Position numbers and translations under genes: made by a program. Below the pieces are notes generated by a model. It made no database searches. It was not told the DNA's origin and saw only the letters and a list, made by a program, of their open reading frames with translations. Shown here one piece after another: positions 19,830 to 27,516 of a stretch of 64,000 nucleotides of DNA. Position 1 is the stretch's first letter. Every line of letters begins with the position of its first letter. Source of the stretch: Coprousia sp963931435 (lineage in GTDB: Bacteria; Actinomycetota; Coriobacteriia; Coriobacteriales; Coriobacteriaceae). The stretch lies in assembly GCA_963931435.1 (NCBI GenBank), contig OZ007012.1, positions 1,178,001 through 1,242,000 on the forward strand. The letters run 5' to 3'.

Positions 19830-20137
19830 TACTTGGTGAGGGCCTCGAGGAGCTGCTCGCGCTGGCGAACGCCCAGACCCTGCACGCGACGGGAAGCGGA
19901 GATGCCCAGCTCGTCCATGATCTTGGCGGCCTTGGCCTTGCCGTAGCCCGGAAGCGACTCGATGAGGGTGGAAACCTTCATGCGCGAGGCGATCGGGTCA
20001 TCGGAGTTGAGAACGGACTCGAGGGTGACCTCGCCCTTCTTGATCTGCTCGCGAAGCTCGGCACGGGCATGACGGGCGGCGGCAGCCTTCTCGAGGGCGG
20101 CCTTGCGCTGCTCATCGGTGAGCTGAGGAAGCGCCAT
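19829..20137 (-). CDS. mihF: Actinobacterial-type integration host factor
   Basis: This is a small nucleoid-associated DNA-binding protein, unrelated in fold to E. coli IHF, that shapes the actinobacterial chromosome. The 102-residue product has an N-terminal helix rich in Ala and charge (LEKAAAARHARAELREQIK) followed by an S13-like H2TH region (SLPGYGKAKAAKIMDELGIS). I chose ATG at 20137 because GGAGG lies 5 bases upstream; a start 12 bases earlier lacks such a site. It has a strong own promoter. Presence of this family supports an actinobacterial host. Confidence 0.93.
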   Translation of the reverse strand: MALPQLTDEQRKAALEKAAAARHARAELREQIKKGEVTLESVLNSDDPIASRMKVSTLIESLPGYGKAKAAKIMDELGISASRRVQGLGVRQREQLLEALTK

Positions 20138-20221
20138 GAGAACCTCCAAAAACTAGGTGATAACCAACAAATCAAGCCTTTGAACTCGGCAAACGTCACC
20201 GGGCTCGCTCGACGGGAACAT

Positions 20222-20250
20222 ACATTAGACGAACCAGGGTGAAAGTTCAA
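20222..20250 (-). promoter_or_regulatory. Promoter of mihF-gmk-rpoZ-thiI
   Basis: On the minus strand TTGAAC (20250-20245), a 17-base spacer and TAATGT (20227-20222) form one of the best two-element promoters in the window. The predicted leader is about 78 bases, long for a small gene, and could carry a control element; none was recognised. Confidence 0.7.
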
Positions 20251-20256
20251 GGGAAA

Positions 20257-20340
20257 GGGTGCCGAAAATGCCTCCTAAACGCCCCTGCTCCATAGAACGA
20301 ACGCGAAAGGCGCAGGTACAGGCGGCACATCTCGGCACCC
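20257..20340 (-). repeat. Inverted repeat after pyrF
   Basis: GGGTGCCGA (20257-20265) and TCGGCACCC (20332-20340) are perfect 9-bp inverted arms about 66 bases apart, starting just after the pyrF stop. Read on the minus strand the distal arm is followed by TTTCCC. It may act as the 3' terminator or stabilising stem of the pyr operon mRNA; the wide spacing makes this tentative. Confidence 0.45.
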
Positions 20341-20346
20341 ATCCGA

Positions 20347-21072
20347 TTATTGAACCCCTCTCAGCTCGTCAACGACCGCTTCAAACGCCGCGACCGGATC
20401 GGCCGCCTCGGTGATGGGACGGCCGATGACCAGATGGCTCGCCCCGGCCTCGATGGCGGAAGCGGGCGTGGCCACGCGCGACTGGTCGCCCAGCGCCGCG
20501 CCCGCCGGGCGCACGCCCGGCGTGACGATCCAGGCATCCTCACCCAGAAGTTGACGCATGGCTTGCGCCTCCTGGGGAGAGCAGACGACGCCGTCGGTGC
20601 CGTTGTCGCGCGCGAGCGCCGCGAGGCGCGTCGCCTCGTCGGCAAGCGGCCCGGCGACGCCGATGGAGGCGAGAGCGGGCGCATCCATGCTCGTCAGAAC
20701 CGTGATGGCGATGACCCGGGCGCGCTCGCCGCCGCACGCCTCGGCCGCCTCTCGCGCGCCCTCGCAGGCCGCGGCGAGCATCGGGCCCGCGCCCAGACCG
20801 TGCACGGTGAGAAGGTCGGCGCCGGTGGCTGCAGCGGAGCGGGCCGCGCCGCGGACCTGGTGGGGTATGTCATGAAACTTGAGGTCGAGGAAGACCTTGA
20901 AACCGCGCTCCTTGAACGCACGCACGATTGACGGCCCCTCGGCATAATACAGGGTCATGCCGATCTTGACCCAGCGTGCATGCCCGGCGAGGATGTCGGC
21001 GAGCTCGAGCGCCCGCGTACGGTCGACGTCAAGCGCGACCATGATCCGGTCGCGCGCGAGAGCCTCTAGCAT
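20347..21072 (-). CDS. pyrF: Orotidine 5'-phosphate decarboxylase
   Basis: PyrF makes UMP from OMP, the last step of de novo pyrimidine synthesis. The 241-residue product has the catalytic motif DLKFHDIPHQV with K65 and D68, and the C-terminal phosphate loop VTPGVRPAG. It belongs to the short bacterial type-I family. The ATG at 21072 overlaps the pyrD stop by 7 bases (ATGCTAG). It is the last gene of the pyr operon. Confidence 0.96.
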   Translation of the reverse strand: MLEALARDRIMVALDVDRTRALELADILAGHARWVKIGMTLYYAEGPSIVRAFKERGFKVFLDLKFHDIPHQVRGAARSAAATGADLLTVHGLGAGPMLAAACEGAREAAEACGGERARVIAITVLTSMDAPALASIGVAGPLADEATRLAALARDNGTDGVVCSPQEAQAMRQLLGEDAWIVTPGVRPAGAALGDQSRVATPASAIEAGASHLVIGRPITEAADPVAAFEAVVDELRGVQ

Positions 21073-21989
21073 TCGAACGCCCCAATCAGCTCGTTGATAT
21101 CGCGCACGCCCTGGGACTCGGCCCAGGCCTCGAGCTCCGCCAGGATGCGGACGGCGGCATCGGGCTCGGGGAAGCTCGCCATGCCGACCGAGACCGCGCG
21201 GGCGCCCGCCAGGATGAACTCGGCCGCATCCTCGCCGGTCATGACGCCGCCGACGCCGCATACGGGGATATCGACCGCCTGGCAGACCTCCCACACCATG
21301 CGCACCGCGATGGGATGCAGAAGCGGACCGGAGAGCCCGCCGGTAGGCTTGGAGAGCTTCGAGCGCCGGGTCTGCACGTCGATCGACATACCCGGGATGG
21401 AGTTGATGACCGTGAGGCCGTCGGCGCCCTCCGCCTCGAGGGCGCGCGCGATCTCGGGCAGGCGCACCGGCGCCATCTTGACGAGAAGGGGGCGCTTGGT
21501 CACGGGCCGGCAGGCGCGCATGACCTCTGCCGCGCCCTCAGGCGTGGAACCGGCCGCGGCACCGCCCTGATCGATGTTGGGGCAGCTTACGTTGAGCTCG
21601 AACGCCGCAGCCCAGGGGCAGAGCTCCTCAAAGAGCTCGAGGGCGGCGACGTACTCGGCCGTAGAATGACCTGCCACCTGGCAGATCACGGCCGTGCCCT
21701 TGGATGCGAGATCGGCGAGGAACTCACCAGACTCGGCGACCATACCGCGCACGCCGGGGTTCTGGAGGCCGACGGAGTTCATCATGCCGCCACGGACCTC
21801 GGTCATGCGGGGCTTAGGGTTGCCCGGCCACGGCTCGGCGGCGCACCCTTTGGTGGTGATGGCACCGAGGCGAGAGACGTCGAAGAAATTCTGGAACTGC
21901 CAGCCAAACCCAAAGGTACCGGAGGCGGTGTTGATGGGGTTCTTAAGCTTTATGCCGGCGAAATCGACGGCCATGGACACGCTGCTCAC
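21066..21989 (-). CDS. pyrD: Dihydroorotate dehydrogenase B, catalytic subunit
   Basis: This is the class 1B enzyme, which oxidises dihydroorotate with FMN and passes electrons through PyrK to NAD. The 307-residue barrel carries the class-1 catalytic cysteine C136 in NVSCPN, and the FMN loops NPINTASGTFGFG and GVGGVMTGEDA. The GTG start overlaps the pyrK stop (GTGA). Pairing with pyrK fits an anaerobic lifestyle because the NAD-linked type needs no quinone or oxygen. Confidence 0.96.
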   Translation of the reverse strand: MSSVSMAVDFAGIKLKNPINTASGTFGFGWQFQNFFDVSRLGAITTKGCAAEPWPGNPKPRMTEVRGGMMNSVGLQNPGVRGMVAESGEFLADLASKGTAVICQVAGHSTAEYVAALELFEELCPWAAAFELNVSCPNIDQGGAAAGSTPEGAAEVMRACRPVTKRPLLVKMAPVRLPEIARALEAEGADGLTVINSIPGMSIDVQTRRSKLSKPTGGLSGPLLHPIAVRMVWEVCQAVDIPVCGVGGVMTGEDAAEFILAGARAVSVGMASFPEPDAAVRILAELEAWAESQGVRDINELIGAFEC

Positions 21990-22783
21990 CAGACGACCTC
22001 CTTAGCATCGAAGACGGGACCGCACATGCAGGCGCCCTTCATACCGCTTTTGGTCTCGACCGCGCAGGTGGCGCAGGCACCAAAGCCGCAGCTCATCATG
22101 CGCTCGAGGGACGCCTCGCACGCAACGCCGGCGCGCTCTGCGGCGGCGGCGACCTTTGCCATCATGGGCTCGGGACCGCAGGTGGCAACGTAATCGAAGT
22201 CGTCGCCCTCGGTCTCAAGCACCTGCTCGGCAGCGGCGGTGCAAAAGCCGTGGTATCCGGCGGACCCGTCATCGGTCGCGATGGAGATGACCGGCGACCC
22301 GGCCGCCTCGAACTCGGCCTCGCCCACAAGGCGGTCGGCCGATGCGGCACCGATGCAGACCGTATAGGGGATGTTACGACGCGCGAGCTCGCGCGCAAGG
22401 CAGAGGATGGGGGGCACGCCGATGCCGCCTGCGACGAGCAGGGCGCGGCGGCAGCCCTCGGGGATGGTCCAGCCGTGACCGCCGGGGCCGAGCACCGTGG
22501 TGGTGGCGCCGGGCTCCATACGAGAAAGGCGCTCGGTACCCTCCCCCACAACGGCATACCAGATATCGATCGTTCCGGCCTCCGCATCCGCCTCCGCGAA
22601 GGACAGCGGGATGCGCAAAAGGCTCATGGCGTTACCCGGAACGGCAATATCCACGAACTGACCGGGTTCGAGCATGCGCGCGAGCTCAGGAGATGCGATG
22701 CGCAGGGCAAAGATGTCCTGCGCGATCGGCTCGTTTTTCACGACCGTGCACTCATGCACGCGAGCCGGAGAAGGTGTAGGCAT
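21986..22783 (-). CDS. pyrK: Dihydroorotate dehydrogenase B, electron-transfer subunit
   Basis: PyrK carries FAD and a 2Fe-2S cluster and links PyrD to NAD. The 265-residue product has an FAD-binding N-terminal barrel (RIPLSFAEAD), a nucleotide-binding loop GGIGVPPILCLA, and cluster cysteines in SCGFGACATC (C232, C237, C240) plus C252. It is translationally coupled to pyrD. A strong hairpin lies between it and pyrC. Confidence 0.95.
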   Translation of the reverse strand: MPTPSPARVHECTVVKNEPIAQDIFALRIASPELARMLEPGQFVDIAVPGNAMSLLRIPLSFAEADAEAGTIDIWYAVVGEGTERLSRMEPGATTTVLGPGGHGWTIPEGCRRALLVAGGIGVPPILCLARELARRNIPYTVCIGAASADRLVGEAEFEAAGSPVISIATDDGSAGYHGFCTAAAEQVLETEGDDFDYVATCGPEPMMAKVAAAAERAGVACEASLERMMSCGFGACATCAVETKSGMKGACMCGPVFDAKEVVW

Positions 22784-22801
22784 AGCTCTCCTCTCTTGGA
22801 T

Positions 22802-22842
22802 GCGCTTGGTCTGCGGCGGGCAGTTCGCCCCAGACCAAGCGC
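22802..22842 (-). repeat. Intra-operon hairpin between pyrC and pyrK
   Basis: GCGCTTGGTCTG (22802-22813) and CAGACCAAGCGC (22831-22842) form a perfect 12-bp stem, with a smaller GGCG/CGCC stem inside the loop. No U-run follows on the minus strand, so it is more like an mRNA-stability or processing stem, or a partial terminator, than a simple terminator. Confidence 0.6.
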
Positions 22843-22851
22843 GCTACAGGA

Positions 22852-24141
22852 CTACAGGACGACGCCGTCGCGGAGCGTCTGCTTGCCGCCGACAAAGACG
22901 TCGGTGGCGCGACCGGTGACCTCGGTCCCGTCGAAACCGCAGTTGCGGGCCTTGGACTCATAACCGTCGGCACCGACAGTCCAAACGATATCGGGATCGA
23001 AGACGGTGATGTCTGCAATGGAGCCCGCCTGGATGCTCACCGGGTCGACATCGAGAATCCGGCGCGGGCCGATGCTCATGAGCTCGACCATGCGCCCGTA
23101 ATCGATAACGCCGGTCTTGACCAGGTTGGTGATGACGAGCGCGAGCGAGCACTCGATGCCCGTCATGCCAAAGGGCGCGTACTCGAACTCGCGCGCCTTC
23201 TCCCAATCCGCATGCGGAGCGTGGTCGGTGACGATGGCGTCGACGGTGCCATCGGCCACACCTGCACGGATCGCCGCAGCGTCCGCGGCGGTGCGCAGGG
23301 GCGGGTTCACCTTAAGGCGGGTATCGTAAGTGCCATCGATGCGCTCGTCGGTCAAAAACATGTGGTGAGGCGTCGCCTCGCAGGTGACGGGCAGGCCCTC
23401 GGCCTTGGCGGCGCGGACCGCCTCAAGACCGCGGGCGGTGGAAATGTGCTGGATATGAAGCTTGGCTCCGGTCAGGCGCGCAATCTGGATATCGCGCAGA
23501 ATCTGGAGCTCCTCGCCCTCCGCCGGCCAGCCGGCAAGACCGAGCTTGGTAGAGACCGGGCCCTCGTTGATCTGGCCGTCGCCCACGAGGTCCTCGTCCT
23601 GGCAGTGGCTCATGAAGACCTTGCCGAACATCTTGCCGTAGTCCATGCAGCGGCGGAGCATGCCTGCTCCCTGCACGCCGCGGCCGTCGTCGGTGAAGGC
23701 GACGGCGCCGTGCGCCACCATGTCGCCCATCTCGGAGATGATCTCGCCCTTAAGGCCCTTCGTCATGGCGCCAGAGGGGAACACACGGCAATGGCCGGCG
23801 CGCTCGGCGCAGGCGCGCACGTACTCGACAACGGTGCCGTTGTCGGTCACCGGGTCGGTGTTGGGCATGGAGCACACCGCGGTCATGCCGCCCTTGGCGG
23901 CGGCGCGGGTCTCCGTCTCGATAGTTGCCTTGTGCTCGAAACCGGGCTCGCGCAGGTGAACGTGCATGTCGACGAGACCGGGCACGAGGTACTTGCCAGA
24001 GAGATCGATGACATCGGCACCCTCTTCGGCCAGTCCCTCCCCCACCTCGGCGATGTGATCGCCGTCGATGAGGACGTCAAGAACGCCGTCCAGACCCGCA
24101 GCGGGGTCGACGACATGGGCACCCTTAAGAAGCAAGGCCAT
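22852..24141 (-). CDS. pyrC: Dihydroorotase
   Basis: Dihydroorotase cyclises carbamoyl-aspartate to dihydroorotate with a metal site. The 429-residue class-I product has the metal motif DMHVHLREPG (H60, H62), MPNTDPVTD, and the late active-site stretch TDHAPHADWEK. ATG at 24141 has GGGAGG 8 bases upstream and overlaps the end of pyrB by 17 bases. The metal-bridging lysine position reads FPSGAMTKGLKG, as expected for class I. Confidence 0.96.
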   Translation of the reverse strand: MALLLKGAHVVDPAAGLDGVLDVLIDGDHIAEVGEGLAEEGADVIDLSGKYLVPGLVDMHVHLREPGFEHKATIETETRAAAKGGMTAVCSMPNTDPVTDNGTVVEYVRACAERAGHCRVFPSGAMTKGLKGEIISEMGDMVAHGAVAFTDDGRGVQGAGMLRRCMDYGKMFGKVFMSHCQDEDLVGDGQINEGPVSTKLGLAGWPAEGEELQILRDIQIARLTGAKLHIQHISTARGLEAVRAAKAEGLPVTCEATPHHMFLTDERIDGTYDTRLKVNPPLRTAADAAAIRAGVADGTVDAIVTDHAPHADWEKAREFEYAPFGMTGIECSLALVITNLVKTGVIDYGRMVELMSIGPRRILDVDPVSIQAGSIADITVFDPDIVWTVGADGYESKARNCGFDGTEVTGRATDVFVGGKQTLRDGVVL

Positions 24142-25069
24142 TATCGGCACCTCCCAGCAAGAGATAGAGCGCGGCCATACGGACGCAGATGCCCGCATAG
24201 ACCTGGTCGAGAATGACCGAGCGCTGTGGATGGTCGGCCATGTAGGAATCGAGCTCAACACCGCGGTTGATCGGGCCCGGGTGGCACACGATCGCCTCGG
24301 GCTTCATGAGGCGCTCGCGCGCCTCGGTAAGACCGTAGAGCATATGGTACTCGCGCTGGCTCGGGAAGGGCGCGCCTTCGAGGCGCTCGCGCTGGATGCG
24401 GAGCATGTAGACAACGTCGAGCTCGGGCAGGACGTCGTCCAGGCTTGCGCTCACGCGGTCCGCACCGAGGACCTCGGGGTTCATGGGGATGAGTGTGCCG
24501 GGCGCGATGAGGGTCACCTCGGCGCCCACGATCTTGAGCGCGGGCACGAGCGAGCCGCAGACGCGGGAGTGCGAGATGTCGCCCACGATGCCGACCTTCA
24601 GGCCCTCCAGATGTCCAAAGCGCTGCCAGATAGTGTAGAGGTCGAGCAGGGCCTGGGTGGGATGGCCGTGCTTGCCGTCGCCCGCATCGATGACCGCGGC
24701 GGGCGTGTGCTGCGAGACGATATAGGGCGCGCCCTCGTGCTTGTCGCGCACCACGACCATGTCGATCTTGTAGGAGTTGAGCGTCATGACCGTGTCGATG
24801 AGGCTCTCGCCCTTAACCGTCGAGGTGGACGAGCCGCCGAAGTTGAGGCTGTCGGCCGAGAGGCGCTTCTCGGCGAGCTCGAACGAGCTGCGCGTGCGCG
24901 TCGAGGGCTCGTTGAACATGTTGACGATGGTCTTGCCCTTGAGCGTGGGCACCTTCTTGATGGTGCGCTCGTTCACCGCGGAGAACGCCTTGGCGGTCTC
25001 CAGAATGGTCATGATGTCGGTATCGGAGTACTCGGTGATATCGATGAGGTGCTTGTGGTTGAACGCCAT
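24125..25069 (-). CDS. pyrB: Aspartate carbamoyltransferase catalytic subunit
   Basis: PyrB condenses carbamoyl phosphate and aspartate, the committed step of pyrimidine synthesis. The 314-residue product shows the carbamoyl-phosphate motif STRTR (56-60) within FNEPSTRTRSSFELA, and HPTQALLDLYT for substrate closure. No pyrI regulatory gene is present, as in Gram-positive operons. It lies 3 bases after pyrR and overlaps pyrC. Confidence 0.97.
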   Translation of the reverse strand: MAFNHKHLIDITEYSDTDIMTILETAKAFSAVNERTIKKVPTLKGKTIVNMFNEPSTRTRSSFELAEKRLSADSLNFGGSSTSTVKGESLIDTVMTLNSYKIDMVVVRDKHEGAPYIVSQHTPAAVIDAGDGKHGHPTQALLDLYTIWQRFGHLEGLKVGIVGDISHSRVCGSLVPALKIVGAEVTLIAPGTLIPMNPEVLGADRVSASLDDVLPELDVVYMLRIQRERLEGAPFPSQREYHMLYGLTEARERLMKPEAIVCHPGPINRGVELDSYMADHPQRSVILDQVYAGICVRMAALYLLLGGADNGLAS

Positions 25070-25072
25070 GGG

Positions 25073-25654
25073 CTACTCACCTCCCAGGGGCGCGGAATGG
25101 GCGCGGTCGCCGCGCTCGATGTCGGTGATCTCCACCGAGGTGCGCCCATCGACCTCGGAAAGGTACAGCCGGACGTTCTCCTCGTGCGAGGAGGGGACGT
25201 TCTTGCCCACGAAATCCGGGCAGATGGGAAGCTCGCGGTGGCCGCGGTCGACGAGCACCGCCAGCTCGATGCGGCTGGGGCGCCCCAGGTCCATGATCGC
25301 GTCAAGGGCGGCGCGTATGGTGCGCCCGGTGTAGAGGACGTCATCGACCAGAACGATGCGCTTGCCGTCGACATCGAAGGGGATGCGCGTGGCATGGACC
25401 TCCGGCGCGATGCTCGTGAGGTAGTCGTCGCGGTAGAAGCTGATGTCGAGGCTGCCGAGCGGCACGCGCACGCCCTCGATCTCCTCGATGCGGTCGGCGA
25501 GCTGCTTGGCCAGCAGGTCGCCGCGGGTGACGATGCCCACCAGGGCGAGATTTCCGCAGCCCTCGTTGCGCTCGAGGATCTCGTGCGCGATGCGCGTCAT
25601 CGCACGGCTCACGGCGGCCTCATCCATGATGACGGCCTTCGGTGTGGTGCCCAT
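25073..25654 (-). CDS. pyrR: Bifunctional pyr operon regulator / uracil phosphoribosyltransferase
   Basis: PyrR binds nascent pyr mRNA when UMP is high and promotes attenuation; it may also have weak uracil phosphoribosyltransferase activity. The 193-residue product has the PRPP loop VLVDDVLYTGRT (101-112). I chose ATG at 25654 because AAAGGAG lies 5 bases upstream; a longer frame reaches into the attenuator and is not credible. It leads the pyr operon and is preceded by a terminator and PyrR-loop-like element. Confidence 0.96.
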   Translation of the reverse strand: MGTTPKAVIMDEAAVSRAMTRIAHEILERNEGCGNLALVGIVTRGDLLAKQLADRIEEIEGVRVPLGSLDISFYRDDYLTSIAPEVHATRIPFDVDGKRIVLVDDVLYTGRTIRAALDAIMDLGRPSRIELAVLVDRGHRELPICPDFVGKNVPSSHEENVRLYLSEVDGRTSVEITDIERGDRAHSAPLGGE

Positions 25655-25698
25655 CGAACTCCTTTCCCTCTCGGTCGTTCGGAGGCCGGAGCGCAACG

Positions 25699-25735
25699 AA
25701 AAAACGATGCCCGGCCGCCCGGCGGCAAGACATCG
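25699..25735 (-). terminator. pyr operon attenuator terminator
   Basis: On the minus strand 25735-25705 folds into a 31-base hairpin. The outer stem is CGATGTCT/GGGCATCG with G-U pairs, the inner stem is GCCGC/GCGGC, and there is one mismatch between them. TTTTTT follows. It sits about 45 bases before the pyrR ribosome-binding site and downstream of a PyrR-loop-like element, the standard layout for PyrR-controlled attenuation. Confidence 0.88.
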
Positions 25736-25767
25736 TGAGGAAAGCGGCAGCTGGCGCCTATGTTCAT

Positions 25768-25796
25768 CCTTGCGGTGTCTCGCACTCGCTTAAAGG
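25768..25796 (-). promoter_or_regulatory. Candidate PyrR-binding loop in pyr leader
   Basis: The leader RNA begins with CCTTTAA, then GCGAGTGCGAGACAC, then CGCAAGGA. The outer CCTTTAA...AAGGA frame and the GAGAC core resemble PyrR-binding anti-antiterminators, where the usual core is AGUCC.GAGAGGCU. The core here is shorter and altered. Position directly before the attenuator supports the role; affinity for PyrR is inferred. Confidence 0.6.
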
Positions 25797-25805
25797 TCGC
25801 CTCGC

Positions 25806-25811
25806 ATTATA
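25806..25811 (-). promoter_or_regulatory. pyr operon -10 element
   Basis: A perfect TATAAT on the minus strand gives a start near 25799, so the transcript opens with the PyrR-loop-like element. TTGACA occurs at 25844-25839 but 27 bases from the hexamer, too far for a normal -35; the immediate -35 position is A/T-rich. The promoter is divergent from that of tRNA-Asn. Confidence 0.6.
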
Positions 25812-25836
25812 CACGAAAACTTTTTTGAAATTCTTC

Positions 25837-25864
25837 TTGTCAATCCGCACGCGTTCGCTATACT
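25837..25864 (+). promoter_or_regulatory. Promoter of tRNA-Asn
   Basis: TTGTCA (25837-25842) and TATACT (25859-25864) with a 16-base spacer give a start near 25871, about 25 bases before the tRNA. It is divergent from and interleaved with the pyr promoter region. Confidence 0.65.
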
Positions 25865-25895
25865 AGTTTTCGTTGCTTGAGAGCAGCCAGCACAT

Positions 25896-25970
25896 TCCTC
25901 GGTAGCTCAATGGTAGAGCCCGCGGCTGTTAACCGCGTTGTTGTAGGTTCGAGTCCTACCCGGGGAGCCA
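25896..25970 (+). tRNA. tRNA-Asn (anticodon GUU)
   Basis: The cloverleaf is complete. The acceptor is TCCTCGG with CCGGGGA. The D-arm is GCTC...GAGC. The anticodon stem is CGCGG/CCGCG with loop CTGTTAA (anticodon GTT). The T-arm is GTAGG-TTCGAGT-CCTAC. Discriminator G is followed by an encoded CCA (968-970). It has its own promoter and terminator. Confidence 0.97.
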
Positions 25971-25982
25971 TCGCTTGTCCGG

Positions 25983-26009
25983 CGTCCCGTGTCAAACGGG
26001 ACGTTTTTT
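25983..26009 (+). terminator. Rho-independent terminator of tRNA-Asn
   Basis: A perfect 8-bp stem CGTCCCGT/ACGGGACG (25983-25990 with 25996-26003, 5-base loop) is followed by TTTTTT, 13 bases after the tRNA CCA. The insertion sequence begins immediately after this U-run. Confidence 0.9.
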
Positions 26010-26010
26010 A

Positions 26011-26027
26011 ATATGAGCTGAACATTG
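26011..26027 (+). repeat. IS left inverted repeat
   Basis: ATATGAGCTGAACATTG is the exact reverse complement of 27516-27532. It starts two bases after the T-run of the tRNA-Asn terminator. Confidence 0.9.
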
Positions 26028-26317
26028 TCAAGAGGCAAAACCGGCCCGCCCCCTCCGGAGCTACCGGAGGCGGCGGGCCTGCCTATCTTCACCCGGCGGC
26101 AGCGCCGCTTGAGGGCGTGTCTGTTCGACGCACGTTCGGCATTCTAATATCCGCGCGTGGCCTCGTCGGCTGCGCATTTCGTTGCTACGGCTGGGGGCCT
26201 CGGCCGAAGTCTTGATGGCGGGCGTGGCGCTGGGCGCTGCCCATAAAAAAGGCTCGAGTGGCCTCCCAACGGCCTCGAACGCGGCGCCTGCCGGGGTCGG
26301 ACCTCCTGCTGCCGGGG
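26028..26317 (-). ncRNA. Candidate bridge-RNA region of the IS element
   Basis: This 290-base stretch downstream of the transposase has no credible coding frame. It holds a large hairpin: GGCCCGCC/GGCGGGCC plus CCTCCGG/CCGGAGG with a 5-base AGCTA loop (26043-26079, one C-C mismatch). IS1111-group elements encode their guide (bridge) RNA downstream of the recombinase, so this region is the natural candidate. The RNA limits, donor loop and target loop could not be assigned by eye. Confidence 0.45.
26245..26277 (-). terminator. Possible terminator after the IS transposase
   Basis: On the minus strand CGAGGCC pairs imperfectly with GGCcaCTCG and is followed by AGCCTTTTTTA. It lies about 40 bases beyond the transposase stop and could end its transcript or mark one end of the non-coding RNA. 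Confidence 0.5.
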
Positions 26318-27424
26318 CTACGAGGACGCCATCCTCGCTATCGCCCACACCCAGCACGCCATCTCGCGCGCCGTGGCGCAGTTGGCGGCGACCGCCCTCT
26401 TGCCGGCCGCCGCCATCGCCTCCCTTCGGTCCTGGAGCCTGCGGTTGCACTTCGCCGCGTGCCGCCTGACCGCGGGGGAGGCCTCCTGCCCGCGCGCAAG
26501 CGGCTTGGGCTCGCGCGACGACATGGGCACGTGCCAGGCGGCCTCGACGAGCGCGGAGCGCACGTGGGCGTTGCCCGCCCGCGTGATCCCTCCCCTCGAA
26601 CAGGTCTCCCCGCTCGAGTGCTCCGAGGGCACGAGCCCGCACCACGAGGCGAACGACGGGGCGCTCGGGAAGCGGGAGGGGTCGCCCATCTCGCAGGCGA
26701 GCAGGAACGCGGTGGCGACGTCGATGCCCTTCACGCACCTCAGCGCGTCGACGGTCGGCTTCCACTCGGGGCGGCCGGCCGACTCCGCGACCCTCGCCGC
26801 CAGGTCGTCGCGCGCCTCCTCGCAGCGCCTCACGCAGTCGCGGTAGTGCTCGTAGGCGGCCGCGTCGTCGGACTCGTCGAACTCGATCGCGTCGGCCCAC
26901 CTCCAGTAGGCGCGCGTCCAGCTGCCCCGCCTGCGGCCGGCCGGGGTCGTCTCGTCGAAGACGTGCCCGTGGCGCAGCAGGAACTTCGACATCCGCTGCT
27001 TGGCCCGCTGCAGGTCGTCGCGGGCGTCGGCGAGGGCGCGGGAGAGGTCCCGGGCGGCCTCGGTGCGCCCGTCGGGGACCCATACCTCGACGACGTTGCG
27101 GGTGGCGAGCAGGCGCGCGAGGAACTCGGCGTCGCGGCGGTCGGTCTTGCGCCCCCGGTCGGCGGCGGGCCGCTGCATCCTGGAGACGGCCCCCACGCGG
27201 CAGTCGACGCCGAGAGCCCTCAGGGCGCGGCAGAGGTGGAAGCCGGTGACGCCGGACTCGTAGACCGCCCTGGGGGACTCGAAGCCGAGCGCCCACCCTG
27301 CGACCGCTGCGGGGTCGCGGCCGAACGAGGCGCGCTCGACCTCCCCGGTCATCGGGTTCAGGGCGCAGGCCTTTATGCTGCGGGCGTGGACGTCGAGGCC
27401 GACGGCTGTGACATAATCGGACAT
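26318..27424 (-). CDS. IS110 family transposase (bridge-RNA-type recombinase)
   Basis: The 368-residue product has the RuvC-like N-terminal domain with the DEDD set: D11 in GLDVHARS, E56 in VYESG, and D95 and D98 in KTDRRDAE. The C-terminal transposase domain has CVKGIDVATAFLLACE and AGNAHVRSALVEAAW. The catalytic serine expected there is probably S270 or S271 in PSEHSSGETC. It is full length with no frameshift, so the element may be active. GGGAGGG lies 4 bases before the ATG, but inside a 10-bp inverted repeat that could hide it. Confidence 0.95.
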   Translation of the reverse strand: MSDYVTAVGLDVHARSIKACALNPMTGEVERASFGRDPAAVAGWALGFESPRAVYESGVTGFHLCRALRALGVDCRVGAVSRMQRPAADRGRKTDRRDAEFLARLLATRNVVEVWVPDGRTEAARDLSRALADARDDLQRAKQRMSKFLLRHGHVFDETTPAGRRRGSWTRAYWRWADAIEFDESDDAAAYEHYRDCVRRCEEARDDLAARVAESAGRPEWKPTVDALRCVKGIDVATAFLLACEMGDPSRFPSAPSFASWCGLVPSEHSSGETCSRGGITRAGNAHVRSALVEAAWHVPMSSREPKPLARGQEASPAVRRHAAKCNRRLQDRREAMAAAGKRAVAANCATAREMACWVWAIARMASS

Positions 27425-27425
27425 G

Positions 27426-27516
27426 GGGCCCTCCCTCTTCGCATGTGGCGCGCGGCCACGGTTGGTGGTACGACCATTGTCGCCCGACCCACGGAGCTGC
27501 GACAGGGGGAGGGCCC
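27426..27516 (-). promoter_or_regulatory. Stem that can sequester the transposase ribosome-binding site
   Basis: GGGCCCTCCC (27426-27435) and GGGAGGGCCC (27507-27516) are perfect 10-bp inverted arms. On the transposase mRNA the downstream arm contains the Shine-Dalgarno sequence next to the ATG. A transcript entering from outside the element would carry both arms and fold. One starting inside (for example from GACAAT near 27477) would lack the upstream arm and be translatable. Confidence 0.6.
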
